DNA of 64,000 bases from assembly GCA_020636215.1 (NCBI GenBank), contig JACJYG010000004.1, positions 1,178,001-1,242,000 on the forward strand, given 5' to 3'. The notes beneath the pieces were generated by a model. It did no database searches. It saw only the letters and a program-made list of their open reading frames with translations, and was not told the DNA's origin. This stretch comes from Lewinellaceae bacterium (GTDB lineage Bacteria; Bacteroidota; Bacteroidia; Chitinophagales; Saprospiraceae). This document shows, piece by piece, positions 9,568 to 18,608 of this stretch. How positions within the stretch are numbered: position 1 is the stretch's first letter; every line of letters starts with the position of its first letter. Made by a program: the position numbers and the translations under genes.

Positions 9568-10041
9568 TTAAAATGAAATTTTGACAATTGCTTTTTTTAT
9601 CTGCTCAAAGGGGATTTCAGTCTGCACCACCTGGGTGGTTTTCTTTTTCCCTTCTTTAACGCGAATTTTTTCCTCCAGCGTAATGCTTTGCTCCCCTACT
9701 GCGATCAGCGTGCCGGCCTGTTTGTCGCCTTCTTTCAGGCTGACCTCCAGCTTACGGCCAATGTTCCGGGGGTATTGGCGCAACAGTTGCAGAGGCCTGC
9801 CGACGCCTGGCGAAGAGACTTCCAACACATAGGATTCACCCAGCCAGCCTTCTTCATCGAGGTATTGTTCGAGGTATCGGCTAATGGTTTGGCACTTCCC
9901 AAAGGTGATTCCGGTATCGCTGTCGATGAAAACGTCGAGCTTTCGGTTGGCGTGTAACTTTACTTCCAGGAGGAAACAATCTGTGAAACCTTCTTCTTTG
10001 AACTTGTCTTGCAGTAGGGATTCGATCTTTGCTTCTATCAC
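9568..10041 (-). CDS. rimP: Ribosome maturation factor RimP
   Basis: The 157-residue protein assists 30S subunit assembly. The N-terminal domain contains LDVFIDSDTGITFGKCQTIS and the conserved LEVSSPGVGRPL. The C-terminal SH3-like domain follows (GRKLEVSLKE). The start is GTG at 10039-10041. First gene of rimP-nusA-infB, with a strong hairpin 16 nt upstream of the start codon. Confidence 0.95.
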   Translation of the reverse strand: MIEAKIESLLQDKFKEEGFTDCFLLEVKLHANRKLDVFIDSDTGITFGKCQTISRYLEQYLDEEGWLGESYVLEVSSPGVGRPLQLLRQYPRNIGRKLEVSLKEGDKQAGTLIAVGEQSITLEEKIRVKEGKKKTTQVVQTEIPFEQIKKAIVKISF

Positions 10042-10057
10042 CTGATTCTTATAATTG

Positions 10058-10087
10058 AAAAGAGGGAACCACCCGGTTCCCTCTTTC
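10058..10087 (-). terminator. Terminator-like hairpin in the rimP leader (possible attenuator)
   Basis: A perfect 10-bp stem, AGAGGGAACC with GGTTCCCTCT, closes a four-base loop. On the minus strand it is followed by TTTTC. No minus-strand gene lies between it and the divergent mqnC promoter, so it must be in the 5' leader of rimP. In enterobacteria the equivalent operon is autoregulated by NusA through leader terminators. Attenuation here is inferred from position and shape. Confidence 0.6.
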
Positions 10088-10228
10088 GAGATTTCTTATG
10101 CTGCTGCAAATATAAAGCATTTTCCGGGATTGCGCAAGTGCAGAGGCTGAAAGCAGTGATTTTGAGTTGTTTTTAAACTTTCAAAATCTTTTGGAAGCCC
10201 AAGTGTGGAATGCTGAACCAGCCATGCT

Positions 10229-10236
10229 TATCTTTG
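10229..10236 (+). promoter_or_regulatory. -7 box TATCTTTG for mqnC
   Basis: The exact Bacteroidota -7 consensus lies 28 bp before the mqnC ATG. The -33 region is weak. It sits in the divergent rimP/mqnC intergenic region. Confidence 0.55.
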
Positions 10237-10264
10237 TTCCTTTATTAAAATAGAAAACAAGCCG

Positions 10265-11413
10265 ATGGATATGAAAGTTGATGACTTGCTACACCGGGCT
10301 CTTAACCTGGAATTTCTGACCGCCGAAGAAGGTGTTTTTCTTTTCGAGCAAGCGGCTACAGCCGAACTCATGTATGTCGGAAACTATTTACGGCAACAGC
10401 AGGTTCCCGGTAATGTCGTGACCTGGATTATCGACCGCAACTCCAATACCACCAACGTTTGCATTGCCAACTGCAAATTCTGCAACTTCTACCGGCGGCC
10501 CGGCCATGAGGAATCCTATACCACTTCTATAGAAGAATACAAACAGAAGATCGATGAGCTCTTTGAGCTCGGTGGCGAACAATTACTGCTGCAGGGCGGC
10601 CACCACCCTAAGCTGGGGCTCGACTTTTACGTCAACCTTTTCCGGCAGCTCAAAGAGCTGTACCCCAACCTCAAACTGCACGCCCTCGGGCCACCGGAAA
10701 TCGCCCACATCACCAAGCTCGAACAATCGAGCCATATCGAAGTGCTGCGCGCCTTGAAGGAAGCTGGATTGGACTCTCTGCCCGGCGCCGGTGCGGAGAT
10801 ACTCAGTGACCGGGTGCGCCGCCTGATATCCAAAGGCAAATGTGGAGGCCAGGAGTGGCTCGACGTCATGCGCGCCGCCCATCAGATCGGGCTGACCACT
10901 TCGGCTACTATGATGTTCGGGCATATCGAAACGAACCTCGAACGGATGGAACACCTGGTAGCCATGCGGCAGGTACAGTCGGAAAAACCAGAAGGCGCCA
11001 AAGGCTTTATTGCTTTCATCCCCTGGCCTTTCCAGGATGAGGACACTATCCTGAAGCGCCTCAAGCGCGCCCGCAACACCGTTACCGGCGACGAGTACGT
11101 GCGCATGATCGCCATGAGCCGCATTATGCTGCCCAACATTTCCAATATCCAGGCTTCCTGGCTGACTGTGGGCAAACAGGTGGCCCAGCTTTGCCTGCAC
11201 GCCGGCGCCAACGACTTCGGATCCATCATGATCGAAGAAAATGTCGTCTCCGCCGCCGGCGCCCGCTTCCGCTTCACGGCTCAGGGCATTCAGGACGCTA
11301 TCCGAGAGGCAGGCTTCCAACCGCAATTGCGGAACCAGCAATATGAATACCGGCAGCTTCCGGAAAACATCCTGCAGCAACAGCTGGACCGGGAGAAGAT
11401 GATCGTGGATTAA
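10265..11413 (+). CDS. mqnC: Cyclic dehypoxanthine futalosine synthase (radical SAM)
   Basis: The 382-residue radical SAM enzyme cyclises dehypoxanthine futalosine in the futalosine route to menaquinone. The cluster ligands are C66, C70 and C73 in VCIANCKFCNFYRR. Downstream it has LLQGGHHPKLGLDFY, LPGAGAEILSDRVR and TSATMMFGHIET, all typical of MqnC/MqnE. The pattern fits MqnC better than MqnE, whose cluster region and length differ. The gene is transcribed alone or with the nucleoside phosphorylase 130 bp downstream. Confidence 0.93.
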   Translation: MDMKVDDLLHRALNLEFLTAEEGVFLFEQAATAELMYVGNYLRQQQVPGNVVTWIIDRNSNTTNVCIANCKFCNFYRRPGHEESYTTSIEEYKQKIDELFELGGEQLLLQGGHHPKLGLDFYVNLFRQLKELYPNLKLHALGPPEIAHITKLEQSSHIEVLRALKEAGLDSLPGAGAEILSDRVRRLISKGKCGGQEWLDVMRAAHQIGLTTSATMMFGHIETNLERMEHLVAMRQVQSEKPEGAKGFIAFIPWPFQDEDTILKRLKRARNTVTGDEYVRMIAMSRIMLPNISNIQASWLTVGKQVAQLCLHAGANDFGSIMIEENVVSAAGARFRFTAQGIQDAIREAGFQPQLRNQQYEYRQLPENILQQQLDREKMIVD

Positions 11414-11542
11414 TGACCTATTAGGTGCTGCTCGCATGGTTTTACAAAACTTTCTGGGTGGCATGCCTGATAGTTTCGGGAAGCTTCTCCTGATTAATTC
11501 ATTGGAATGAATAAATTGCGCAGAGAATCAAGCCATTCTTCC

Positions 11543-12373
11543 ATGAGTCAATTATTATTCGAACACATTCACGAAGCGCTCCAATTCATCCGAACGCAAA
11601 CCGATTTTCAGCCTCGCTACGGCATCATTCTTGGTACCGGACTAAGCGGGCTGGCGGAGGAGATCGAGCCGGTGGCGGAGATTGATTACAAAGACATTCC
11701 CCACTTTCCGGTTTCTACGGTTCAGAGCCATAAAGGCAAACTCGTTTTTGGTAAATTGGGCGGCCAGCCGGTAGTGGCCATGGCGGGGCGCTTCCATTAT
11801 TATGAAGGGTATTCTGCTCAGCAGATCACTTTCCCCGTGCGAGTGTTGAAATACCTCGGCATTGAACGGCTGATCATTTCCAATGCCGCCGGAAGCACCA
11901 ACGCCAATATTGAGGCCGGCGACATCGTCTTCATACGGGACCATATTAATCTGCAGCCCGAGAACCCCCTGCGCGGCCCCAACGACGAACGCCTCGGCCC
12001 CCGCTTCCCGGATATGAAATATACCTATGACCGGGCGTTGAACGCCAAAGGACTGGAAATCGCCCGCCGGCACGGCATCCGGGCCCATGAAGGTGTTTAT
12101 CTCGGCCTGCAGGGCCCCAACCTGGAAACCCCGGCCGAGTATAACTTCTTCCACATCATTGGCGCCGACCTGGTGGGCATGTCTACCGTACCGGAAGTGC
12201 TGGTGGCGCGGCACATGGAACTGCCGCTCCTCGTAATGTCAGTCGCCACCAACAAGTGTTATCCCATCGAGGAAATCAGGGAAACCACAGTGGAGGAGGT
12301 GATCGCCGTAGCCCAAAGCGCCGAGCCGAAAATGCGGCAGATCGTGATGGGGTTGCTGGAGGAGATACTATAG
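11543..12373 (+). CDS. Purine nucleoside phosphorylase
   Basis: The enzyme phosphorolyses purine nucleosides to base and ribose-1-phosphate. Family motifs in order are GIILGTGLSGLAEEI, GRFHYYEGY, ISNAAGS, GLQGPNLETPAEY and DLVGMSTVPEVLVARH, with an N residue in SVATN. This matches the trimeric PNP/MTAP family. ATG 11543 (MSQLLFEHIHEALQFIR) fits family length; an in-frame ATG at 11507 would add 12 residues. The stop is embedded in the beginning of a 9-bp tandem repeat. Confidence 0.93.
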   Translation: MSQLLFEHIHEALQFIRTQTDFQPRYGIILGTGLSGLAEEIEPVAEIDYKDIPHFPVSTVQSHKGKLVFGKLGGQPVVAMAGRFHYYEGYSAQQITFPVRVLKYLGIERLIISNAAGSTNANIEAGDIVFIRDHINLQPENPLRGPNDERLGPRFPDMKYTYDRALNAKGLEIARRHGIRAHEGVYLGLQGPNLETPAEYNFFHIIGADLVGMSTVPEVLVARHMELPLLVMSVATNKCYPIEEIRETTVEEVIAVAQSAEPKMRQIVMGLLEEIL

Positions 12374-12467
12374 ATACTGTGGATACTATTGATACTATTG
12401 ATACTATTGATGCTATTGATACTATTGATGCTGCGCCCTACGGGCGGTTGATACTGTGGATACTTTC
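12364..12467. repeat. 9-bp tandem repeat GATACTATT with hairpin
   Basis: About eight units of GATACTATT and close variants (GATACTGTG, GATGCTATT) start at the PNP stop codon. They are followed by the small palindrome GCCCTACGGGC and two more units. The block lies between convergent genes. Similar wording (GATACT/GATGCT plus GCCC-TAC-GGGC) recurs at 43113-43165 and 44428-44565. Confidence 0.85.
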
Positions 12468-12536
12468 CTGAGGTTGCGAATAGGGAAGCCTCAGGGAAGG
12501 CAATGCCAGCGTCTGGGCCTCAGGCTGAATAATAAC

Positions 12537-13586
12537 TTATTTTTCATCTATCCAAGGGTTCTTATTGCCTTTAATCTGGTGCACCATGCCGCCATAGATC
12601 ATCGTCTGGGCGCCCGTGCGCAGCACGAAGTCGTGCGGGAAGCCCAACTCGATGGCGCTAACGCGGCCGAGGCGTTCCATTTCCTTTTTGGGAATACGTA
12701 CTTCCAGTGCGGCCAGGTTGTCCTTTAGTTGTTCCAAAGTACGCGCCCCGATGATGGGGATGACGCCTTTGTGCCGCAACCAGGCCAGAGACAATTGCGC
12801 CGGAGATACCCCAAGTTTCTGTGCTACCTTTAGGACTTCCCTGGCAATGCGGTTATTCCTTTCGTTGAGGCGGTAGGAGGTGCTCCCTTCCATACGCCCT
12901 CCACTACCCGCTCCTTTTTTGTCGAGGTACTTTCCGGTGAGTATCCCTGCCCCTAGCGGCGACCAGGCGACAACCCCCAGGCCCAGTTCTTTGGACATTG
13001 GCAGCAGATCTCGTTCGGGGGTGCGCTCGGTGAGATTATATTCCAGTTGGTTGCCGATGAAGGGCGTCCAGCCGCGCAGTTCCGCCATCGTATTGGCACG
13101 GGCGATGACCCAGGCTGGCGCATCCGACATTCCAACGTACAATACCTTGCCCGCCCGAACCATATCGTCCAGGGCGCGCATCATCTCTTCGATGGGGGTC
13201 AGGTGGTCATAGGCATGCACCCAGAGCAGGTCGATGTAATCGGTTTTTAGCCGCTGCAGGCTTTTTTCTACAGATTGCACCAGGTTTTTGCGGTGGTTGC
13301 CCGACTTGTTGGGATTGTGAGTGGCCGGGGAGAGGGTGTATTTGGTGGCTAACACGATATGGTCCCGGTCAGCGGCGATGAGATCCGCCAGGATTCGCTC
13401 ACTACTGCCTTCGGTGTATACATTAGCGGTGTCTATAAAATTGCCCCCTGCTTCCAGGAAGGCATCGAATTGCTGACGGCTGATGGATTCGTTGGCGCCC
13501 CACCCCCAGTCATCGCCGAAGGTCATGGTTCCGAGGCAAAGTGGAGAAACGCGGAGGCCGCTACGGCCGAATAGTTCGTATTGCAT
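12537..13586 (-). CDS. Aldo/keto reductase
   Basis: The 349-residue NADPH-dependent oxidoreductase has a TIM barrel. The catalytic tetrad is visible as D and Y in NFIDTANVYTEG, K in VLATKYT and H in LLWVHAYD. The cofactor loop includes SPLGAGILTGKY, and IPIIGARTLEQLKDNL is near the end. It resembles the YajO/YghZ-like branch acting on sugar or aldehyde substrates. The true substrate is unknown. It converges with PNP. Confidence 0.93.
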   Translation of the reverse strand: MQYELFGRSGLRVSPLCLGTMTFGDDWGWGANESISRQQFDAFLEAGGNFIDTANVYTEGSSERILADLIAADRDHIVLATKYTLSPATHNPNKSGNHRKNLVQSVEKSLQRLKTDYIDLLWVHAYDHLTPIEEMMRALDDMVRAGKVLYVGMSDAPAWVIARANTMAELRGWTPFIGNQLEYNLTERTPERDLLPMSKELGLGVVAWSPLGAGILTGKYLDKKGAGSGGRMEGSTSYRLNERNNRIAREVLKVAQKLGVSPAQLSLAWLRHKGVIPIIGARTLEQLKDNLAALEVRIPKKEMERLGRVSAIELGFPHDFVLRTGAQTMIYGGMVHQIKGNKNPWIDEK

Positions 13587-13604
13587 GAGTCGTTTTTTTT
13601 TACT

Positions 13605-13808
13605 TTAAGTAGTGTTGGACTTTCGAAAAGCTGTAACAATAAAAAACAGGGATGGGTTTGATTGCCCGTACAGGCCATTGAACAGCCACACTCCTTTAAT
13701 GGCTTCCGGCAGCCCGCCCTGCAGCAGGATGTAGCTCATCACCCGGTATCCGCCGCTATGGCCAGATAGAATGATGTGCCGCGGCGGCGCCGATTTCAAA
13801 AATACCAA
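13605..13808 (-). pseudogene. Fragment of an alpha/beta-hydrolase-like gene
   Basis: A 67-residue frame contains IILSGHSGGYRVMSYI, a nucleophile elbow (G-H-S-G-G), then LPEAIKGVWLFNGLYGQ. The rest of a hydrolase fold is missing on both sides. Upstream is the icmF promoter and downstream is the aldo/keto reductase. The unnatural tail after GLYGQ suggests a decayed remnant rather than a complete gene. Confidence 0.45.
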
Positions 13809-13869
13809 AAGAAATTTTCAAAACAATTCCCTTCTCTCAGGCCTTTAATTTTTAGCCGCCAAATTTTCG

Positions 13870-13877
13870 TAAATTTG
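13870..13877 (+). promoter_or_regulatory. -7 box TAAATTTG for icmF
   Basis: A TAnnTTTG box lies 27 bp before the icmF ATG, which supports the chosen start. The -33 element is weak (TTTA around 13844). Confidence 0.5.
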
Positions 13878-13904
13878 CGTGCCTTTTAACCAATAAAACC
13901 TCCT

Positions 13905-16900
13905 ATGCAAACGGTAGCGCCATACCAGCCAAAAAATAAAGTTCGGATCGTTACAGCCGCTTCTCTCTTCGACGGCCACGACGCCGCCATCAATATCATG
14001 CGGCGTATCCTGCAAAGTTCCGGCGCCGAGATCATCCATTTGGGGCACAACCGCTCCGTGAAAGAGATCGTGGAGACGGCCATCATGGAAGATGCGCAGG
14101 GCATCGCCATCACCTCCTATCAGGGCGGCCACAACGAGTTCTTCAAGTATATGTATGACCTGCTGCGCGAAAAGGGCGCAGGGCACATCAAAATATTCGG
14201 CGGCGGCGGCGGCACGATCCTGCCTTCCGAGATCGAGGGCCTGCATGCCTACGGCATCAACCGCATCTATTCGCCCGATGACGGCCGACACATGGGGCTG
14301 CAGGGTATGATCAACGACCTGTTGGAGCAATGTGACTTTCCGGTGGGCGCGAGCCTCAACGGGGAATTGAAACACTTCAAAGACAAGGATCCTCACGCCA
14401 TCGCCCGGATGATCTCGGCGGTGGAAAATTTCCCGGAAGAGAACCGCCGGTGGCTCGATAAGATCCGGAAGGAAGTGGAAGGCAAGGTGATCCCTGTATT
14501 GGGCATCACCGGCACTGGCGGCGCCGGCAAATCCAGCCTGGTAGATGAACTCGTTCGGCGGTTTCTGCTCGATTTCAGGGATAAGACTGTGGCCATTATT
14601 TCCGTTGACCCTTCCAAACGCAAAACCGGCGGCGCCCTGCTGGGCGATCGCATCCGGATGAATTCCGTTACATCCGAACTGGCTACCGGCCGGGTCTTTA
14701 TGCGCTCGCTGGCCACCCGGCAGTCTAACCTCGCCCTGTCGAAACACGTGCAGGCAGCGGTGGATATTCTAAAAGCCGCACAGTTTGACCTCATCATTTT
14801 GGAAACTTCCGGCATTGGCCAGTCCGATACAGAGATCGTTGACCACTCCGATGTATCGCTCTACGTAATGACGCCGGAGTATGGGGCAGCCACACAGCTG
14901 GAAAAGATCGACATGCTCGATTTTGCTGACGTGATCGCCATCAATAAGTTCGACAAACGTGGGGCTCAGGACGCGCTGCGCGATGTAAAAAAACAGTACC
15001 AGCGCAACCACCAGCTATGGGAAAGAAACCCGGAAGAGATGCCGGTTTTCGGCACCATCGCCTCCCAGTTCAACGACCCAGGCATGAATACCCTCTACCG
15101 GGTGCTGATGGACTTTATTGTAGAGCGCACCGGTGCGAAGTTGTCTTCCAGCTTCCAACAGGCGGAGGAGATGAGTGAGAAGATTTACATCATCCCTCCA
15201 AAGCGGGTGCGCTATCTGTCCGAAATTTCCGACAACAACCGCCACTACGATGAATGGGTAGAGAAACAGGTGGCCCTCGCCCGTAAGCTCTTCGGATTGA
15301 AGCAATCCATTGAGGCCATTGAGCAGGCTGATATGCCGAACAAGGCCGAAACGCTAATAGCCCTGCAGCAAGCTTACGCCAACCTGGAAATGGACCTGGA
15401 TGGCGAATGTAAACGCATCCTCGACGGCTGGGAAGAGAAAAAAGCTGCCTATGCGGCCGATGAGTATATTTATAAAGTCCGGGGACGGGAGATCCGCGTT
15501 CCTACCTTCACCAAATCTCTTTCCCACTCCCGAATTCCACGGGTCGTTTTGCCCCGGTTTAAGGACTGGGGAGAGATTCTGCGTTGGGTGCTGCAGGAAA
15601 ATGTACCGGGGGAATTCCCCTACACAGCTGGAGTATTTCCATTCAAGCGCAAAGGGGAAGACCCCACCCGCATGTTTGCCGGTGAAGGTGGCCCGGAGCG
15701 CACCAACAAGCGTTTCCATTATCTGTCATCCGATATGCCGGCGGCCCGTCTGTCTACGGCTTTCGATTCGGTGACCCTCTACGGAGAAGACCCCGATTAC
15801 CGCCCCGACATTTATGGAAAAGTGGGCAATTCCGGCGTGAGTGTATGCTGCCTGGATGACGCCAAAAAGCTTTACTCCGGCTTCGACCTCTGCGACCCGA
15901 AAACCTCGGTGTCTATGACCATCAACGGCCCGGCCGCCACCATTTGCGCTTTCTTTATGAACGCCGCCATCGACCAGCAGTGCGAAAAGTACATCCGCGA
16001 AAACGGGCTGGAGCACCTGGTGGAAGCCAAACTGAAGGAGTTATATGATGACAGAGGCCTGCCCCGCCCCCGATATAAGGGCGAAGATGGCCGGGGCTTG
16101 CCCGACGGCAGCGATGGCCTGGGCCTGCTATTGCTGGGCCTAACTGGTGACCAGGTGCTGGAGCCGACTGTTTACAAGGAGCTAAAAGCCAAAGCCCTGT
16201 CTGCCGTGCGGGGCACCGTACAGGCTGACATACTCAAAGAAGACCAGGCGCAGAATACCTGTATTTTTTCTACGGAGTTCAGCCTCAAGCTAATGGGCGA
16301 TGTACAGGAATTCTTTATTCAGAATAAAGTAAAGAACTTTTATTCGGTGTCTATTTCCGGTTATCATATCGCTGAGGCAGGCGCCAATCCCATCTCCCAG
16401 TTGGCTTTCACGCTGGCCAATGGCTTCACTTTCGTGGAATACTACCTCAGCCGGGGAATGGATATCAATGATTTTGCGCCCAATCTGTCGTTCTTCTTTT
16501 CCAATGGCGTCGACCCCGAATACGCCGTCATTGGCCGGGTAGCGCGCCGCATCTGGGCCAAAGCCATGAAGCACAAGTACGGAGCCAATGAACGCTCGCA
16601 GATGCTGAAGTACCACATCCAGACTTCCGGCCGCTCGCTGCACGCCCAGGAGATCAGCTTCAACGATATTCGCACTACCCTGCAGGCCCTGTATGCTATT
16701 TATGACAATTGCAACAGCCTGCATACCAACGCCTACGATGAGGCCATTACCACGCCTACCGAGGAAAGCGTGCGCCGGGCGGTGGCCATTCAGATGATCA
16801 TCAACCACGAGTTGGGGATGGCGAAGAATGAAAACCCATTACAGGGCTCCTTCATCATTGACGAGCTAACGGAGTTGGTGGAAGAGGCGGTGCTGATGGA

Positions 16901-17309
16901 ATTCGACCGCATCACCGAGCGCGGTGGCGTACTGGGCGCCATGGAGACGATGTATCAACGTGGAAAGATCCAGGACGAGAGCATCTACTACGAGACGCTG
17001 AAACACACCGGTGAACTGCCCATCATTGGGGTCAATACCTACCTCAGCAAGGACGGTTCGCCCACTATTCTGCCCAAAGAGGTGATCCGGGCTACCGAGG
17101 AAGAAAAAGAGGCGCAGATCCAAACCGTTCGCAATTTGCAGGAATCCAATGCAGAAAAAGGCAAACAGATGCTGAGGCGCCTGCAGGAAGTGGCTATTCA
17201 CAACGGCAACATCTTCGAAGAATTAATGGAAACGGTGAAGTATTGCTCGCTGGGACAAATTACCCATGCCTTGTACGAGGTGGGTGGGCAGTATCGGAGG
17301 AATATGTGA
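13905..17309 (+). CDS. icmF: Fused isobutyryl-CoA mutase (IcmF)
   Basis: The 1134-residue protein joins three parts usually encoded separately. An N-terminal B12-binding domain contains SLFDGHDAAINIM. A MeaB-like G-protein chaperone has the P-loop GTGGAGKSS and the NKFDKRG motif. The C-terminal acyl-CoA mutase barrel contains SVSISGYHIAEAGANP and YHIQTSGRSLHAQEI. The segment SGRSLHAQEI, rather than the SGWSLTEQ form of methylmalonyl-CoA mutases, indicates IcmF. It interconverts isobutyryl- and n-butyryl-CoA, and possibly isovaleryl/pivalyl-CoA. It is monocistronic here, without partner genes. Confidence 0.95.
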   Translation: MQTVAPYQPKNKVRIVTAASLFDGHDAAINIMRRILQSSGAEIIHLGHNRSVKEIVETAIMEDAQGIAITSYQGGHNEFFKYMYDLLREKGAGHIKIFGGGGGTILPSEIEGLHAYGINRIYSPDDGRHMGLQGMINDLLEQCDFPVGASLNGELKHFKDKDPHAIARMISAVENFPEENRRWLDKIRKEVEGKVIPVLGITGTGGAGKSSLVDELVRRFLLDFRDKTVAIISVDPSKRKTGGALLGDRIRMNSVTSELATGRVFMRSLATRQSNLALSKHVQAAVDILKAAQFDLIILETSGIGQSDTEIVDHSDVSLYVMTPEYGAATQLEKIDMLDFADVIAINKFDKRGAQDALRDVKKQYQRNHQLWERNPEEMPVFGTIASQFNDPGMNTLYRVLMDFIVERTGAKLSSSFQQAEEMSEKIYIIPPKRVRYLSEISDNNRHYDEWVEKQVALARKLFGLKQSIEAIEQADMPNKAETLIALQQAYANLEMDLDGECKRILDGWEEKKAAYAADEYIYKVRGREIRVPTFTKSLSHSRIPRVVLPRFKDWGEILRWVLQENVPGEFPYTAGVFPFKRKGEDPTRMFAGEGGPERTNKRFHYLSSDMPAARLSTAFDSVTLYGEDPDYRPDIYGKVGNSGVSVCCLDDAKKLYSGFDLCDPKTSVSMTINGPAATICAFFMNAAIDQQCEKYIRENGLEHLVEAKLKELYDDRGLPRPRYKGEDGRGLPDGSDGLGLLLLGLTGDQVLEPTVYKELKAKALSAVRGTVQADILKEDQAQNTCIFSTEFSLKLMGDVQEFFIQNKVKNFYSVSISGYHIAEAGANPISQLAFTLANGFTFVEYYLSRGMDINDFAPNLSFFFSNGVDPEYAVIGRVARRIWAKAMKHKYGANERSQMLKYHIQTSGRSLHAQEISFNDIRTTLQALYAIYDNCNSLHTNAYDEAITTPTEESVRRAVAIQMIINHELGMAKNENPLQGSFIIDELTELVEEAVLMEFDRITERGGVLGAMETMYQRGKIQDESIYYETLKHTGELPIIGVNTYLSKDGSPTILPKEVIRATEEEKEAQIQTVRNLQESNAEKGKQMLRRLQEVAIHNGNIFEELMETVKYCSLGQITHALYEVGGQYRRNM

Positions 17310-17384
17310 TTAGGTGAACGGTTGAGATGTGATTTTAAATCTGCAGCGCGCCTGTGAGTTGTCTATTGACCTTGCCAATCACCT

Positions 17385-17425
17385 GGTAAAAACAAAAGGA
17401 GGCCCGGCAGGATTGCCGGGCCTCC
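17385..17425 (-). terminator. Rho-independent terminator of the carbonic anhydrase gene
   Basis: A perfect 12-bp stem (GGAGGCCCGGCA / TGCCGGGCCTCC, loop of four) is followed on the minus strand by TTTTGTTTTT. The plus strand lacks a T run, so it serves the minus-strand gene. Confidence 0.85.
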
Positions 17426-17491
17426 CCTGTAGTACATGATTCCTCATAGCTTTTAGCTCTTCAGAACCCTTTCAATTGGTTTTATGCCTTA

Positions 17492-18298
17492 TTAGTGGAA
17501 ATGCCGAACCGAGCGGCCATTCAGCGCCTGTAGTGGCCGGTAGTTTTCGTGCATCAGTTCCTCAAAGTGTTGGATCTGGCTGGTGGAGGCCAGTACCGGT
17601 TCTTCCATTACCAGCCAGGTGACGATCTCCGAACAAGGCGGTGTGGTCAGCGAACCGGAATAGGTGAAGTAGTTGTCACTCGCCGGCAGAACATCGCTGA
17701 TGTTATAGCTGTCGCCGGAATCAAAGTGGCTTTCCGCCTGCTCCGGAAGCTCGGTAATGAACTGCTGAAGGAAGGGGTTCTCCTGCCCTTCTTCGAACAG
17801 AACACCAATGACCGCCAGGTTGCCCGTAGCCGCGTTCTGATGCACCAGATGGATCTCCATCGGGTAGGTTTTTCCCTCAAGAGCGTGTTCACTGTGGGTG
17901 TGGAAGTGGAACTGAAGTAATTTGTACGTTTGGCCATTGATCTCAATGTCGCTGCCAACGTCGTAAGTAAACTGTTCGGTATGGCCATTATTGAGGATGT
18001 GGGTGGTGCTGGCATTGTAATGGCGGACAATGCTTTCCAGGGCATTATCATCTGCGGCCCCTTTGATGTCAATAGGCGACTGTTCCTGGCCGCCGCAATC
18101 GAGGTATCCAACACATAGATCCTGCCAATGGCTGGGGCCGTCTTCGCCTTCGTATTCCCAATGAATACCGGTGCAATCTTCCGGAATGTCGTCCTCGTCA
18201 TTCTTACAAGAGGTGCTGAATAAGATCAGGCCGCCGGCCAATACCGGTAAGATCAATGGCAAACGAATGCCAAAACGAAACTGGAGTAAATGCTGCAT
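17492..18298 (-). CDS. Alpha-class carbonic anhydrase, lipoprotein
   Basis: The 268-residue enzyme hydrates CO2 to bicarbonate. A signal sequence ends in a lipobox (LILFSTSC), so it is probably lipid-anchored in the envelope. The alpha-class signature is complete: QSPIDI, then QFHFHTHSEHALEGKTYPME with two zinc His, the third His in EIHLVH, and SLTTPPCSE near the active site. It is transcribed alone, diverging from the DUF6089-like gene. Confidence 0.96.
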   Translation of the reverse strand: MQHLLQFRFGIRLPLILPVLAGGLILFSTSCKNDEDDIPEDCTGIHWEYEGEDGPSHWQDLCVGYLDCGGQEQSPIDIKGAADDNALESIVRHYNASTTHILNNGHTEQFTYDVGSDIEINGQTYKLLQFHFHTHSEHALEGKTYPMEIHLVHQNAATGNLAVIGVLFEEGQENPFLQQFITELPEQAESHFDSGDSYNISDVLPASDNYFTYSGSLTTPPCSEIVTWLVMEEPVLASTSQIQHFEELMHENYRPLQALNGRSVRHFH

Positions 18299-18570
18299 GG
18301 TGTGCGTTTTTTGTTTGTTATTTAACCTTGCTAAATATTTAATAAAAAATTATGCGAACAAGGTAGGTAAACTCACCCTGATAAAAAAGACATTCATAGT
18401 AGACAAACACGACATCATGATAGAAATTAGCGACACCAGTAAGGATGAAACCACATAGCGCTTCCCTTCACCTGGAAAACAGGGCCTATTTCTCTGCCTG
18501 ATGCCCCGTTCCACCTTAACATCAATACCACACCTTTGGCTTTTTCCGTTCTAATGCACGAAATAAACGC
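18299..18570. other. Divergent intergenic region
   Basis: About 310 bp separate the divergent carbonic anhydrase and DUF6089-like start codons. The left part is A/T-rich. No RNA gene, array or long inverted repeat is seen apart from the -7 box at 18571. Confidence 0.5.
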
Positions 18571-18578
18571 TATCTTTG
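18571..18578 (+). promoter_or_regulatory. -7 box TATCTTTG for the DUF6089-like gene
   Basis: The exact consensus lies 31 bp before GTG 18609. An alternative TTG start at 18576 would fall inside this box, so GTG 18609 is favoured. Confidence 0.6.
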
Positions 18579-18608
18579 CACCTCCATTCGGAAAAAGGAA
18601 AAAACGAC

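Noticed and set aside
10583..11464. 293-residue frame antisense to mqnC
   Set aside because: Shadow of a well-supported radical SAM gene.
12256..12471. 71-residue frame reading Asp-Thr-Ile repeats
   Set aside because: It is the 9-bp tandem repeat read in a shifted frame at the end of the PNP gene.
13845..14747. 300-residue frame antisense to icmF
   Set aside because: It overlaps the B12 and G-protein domains of IcmF completely and has biased composition typical of an antisense shadow.
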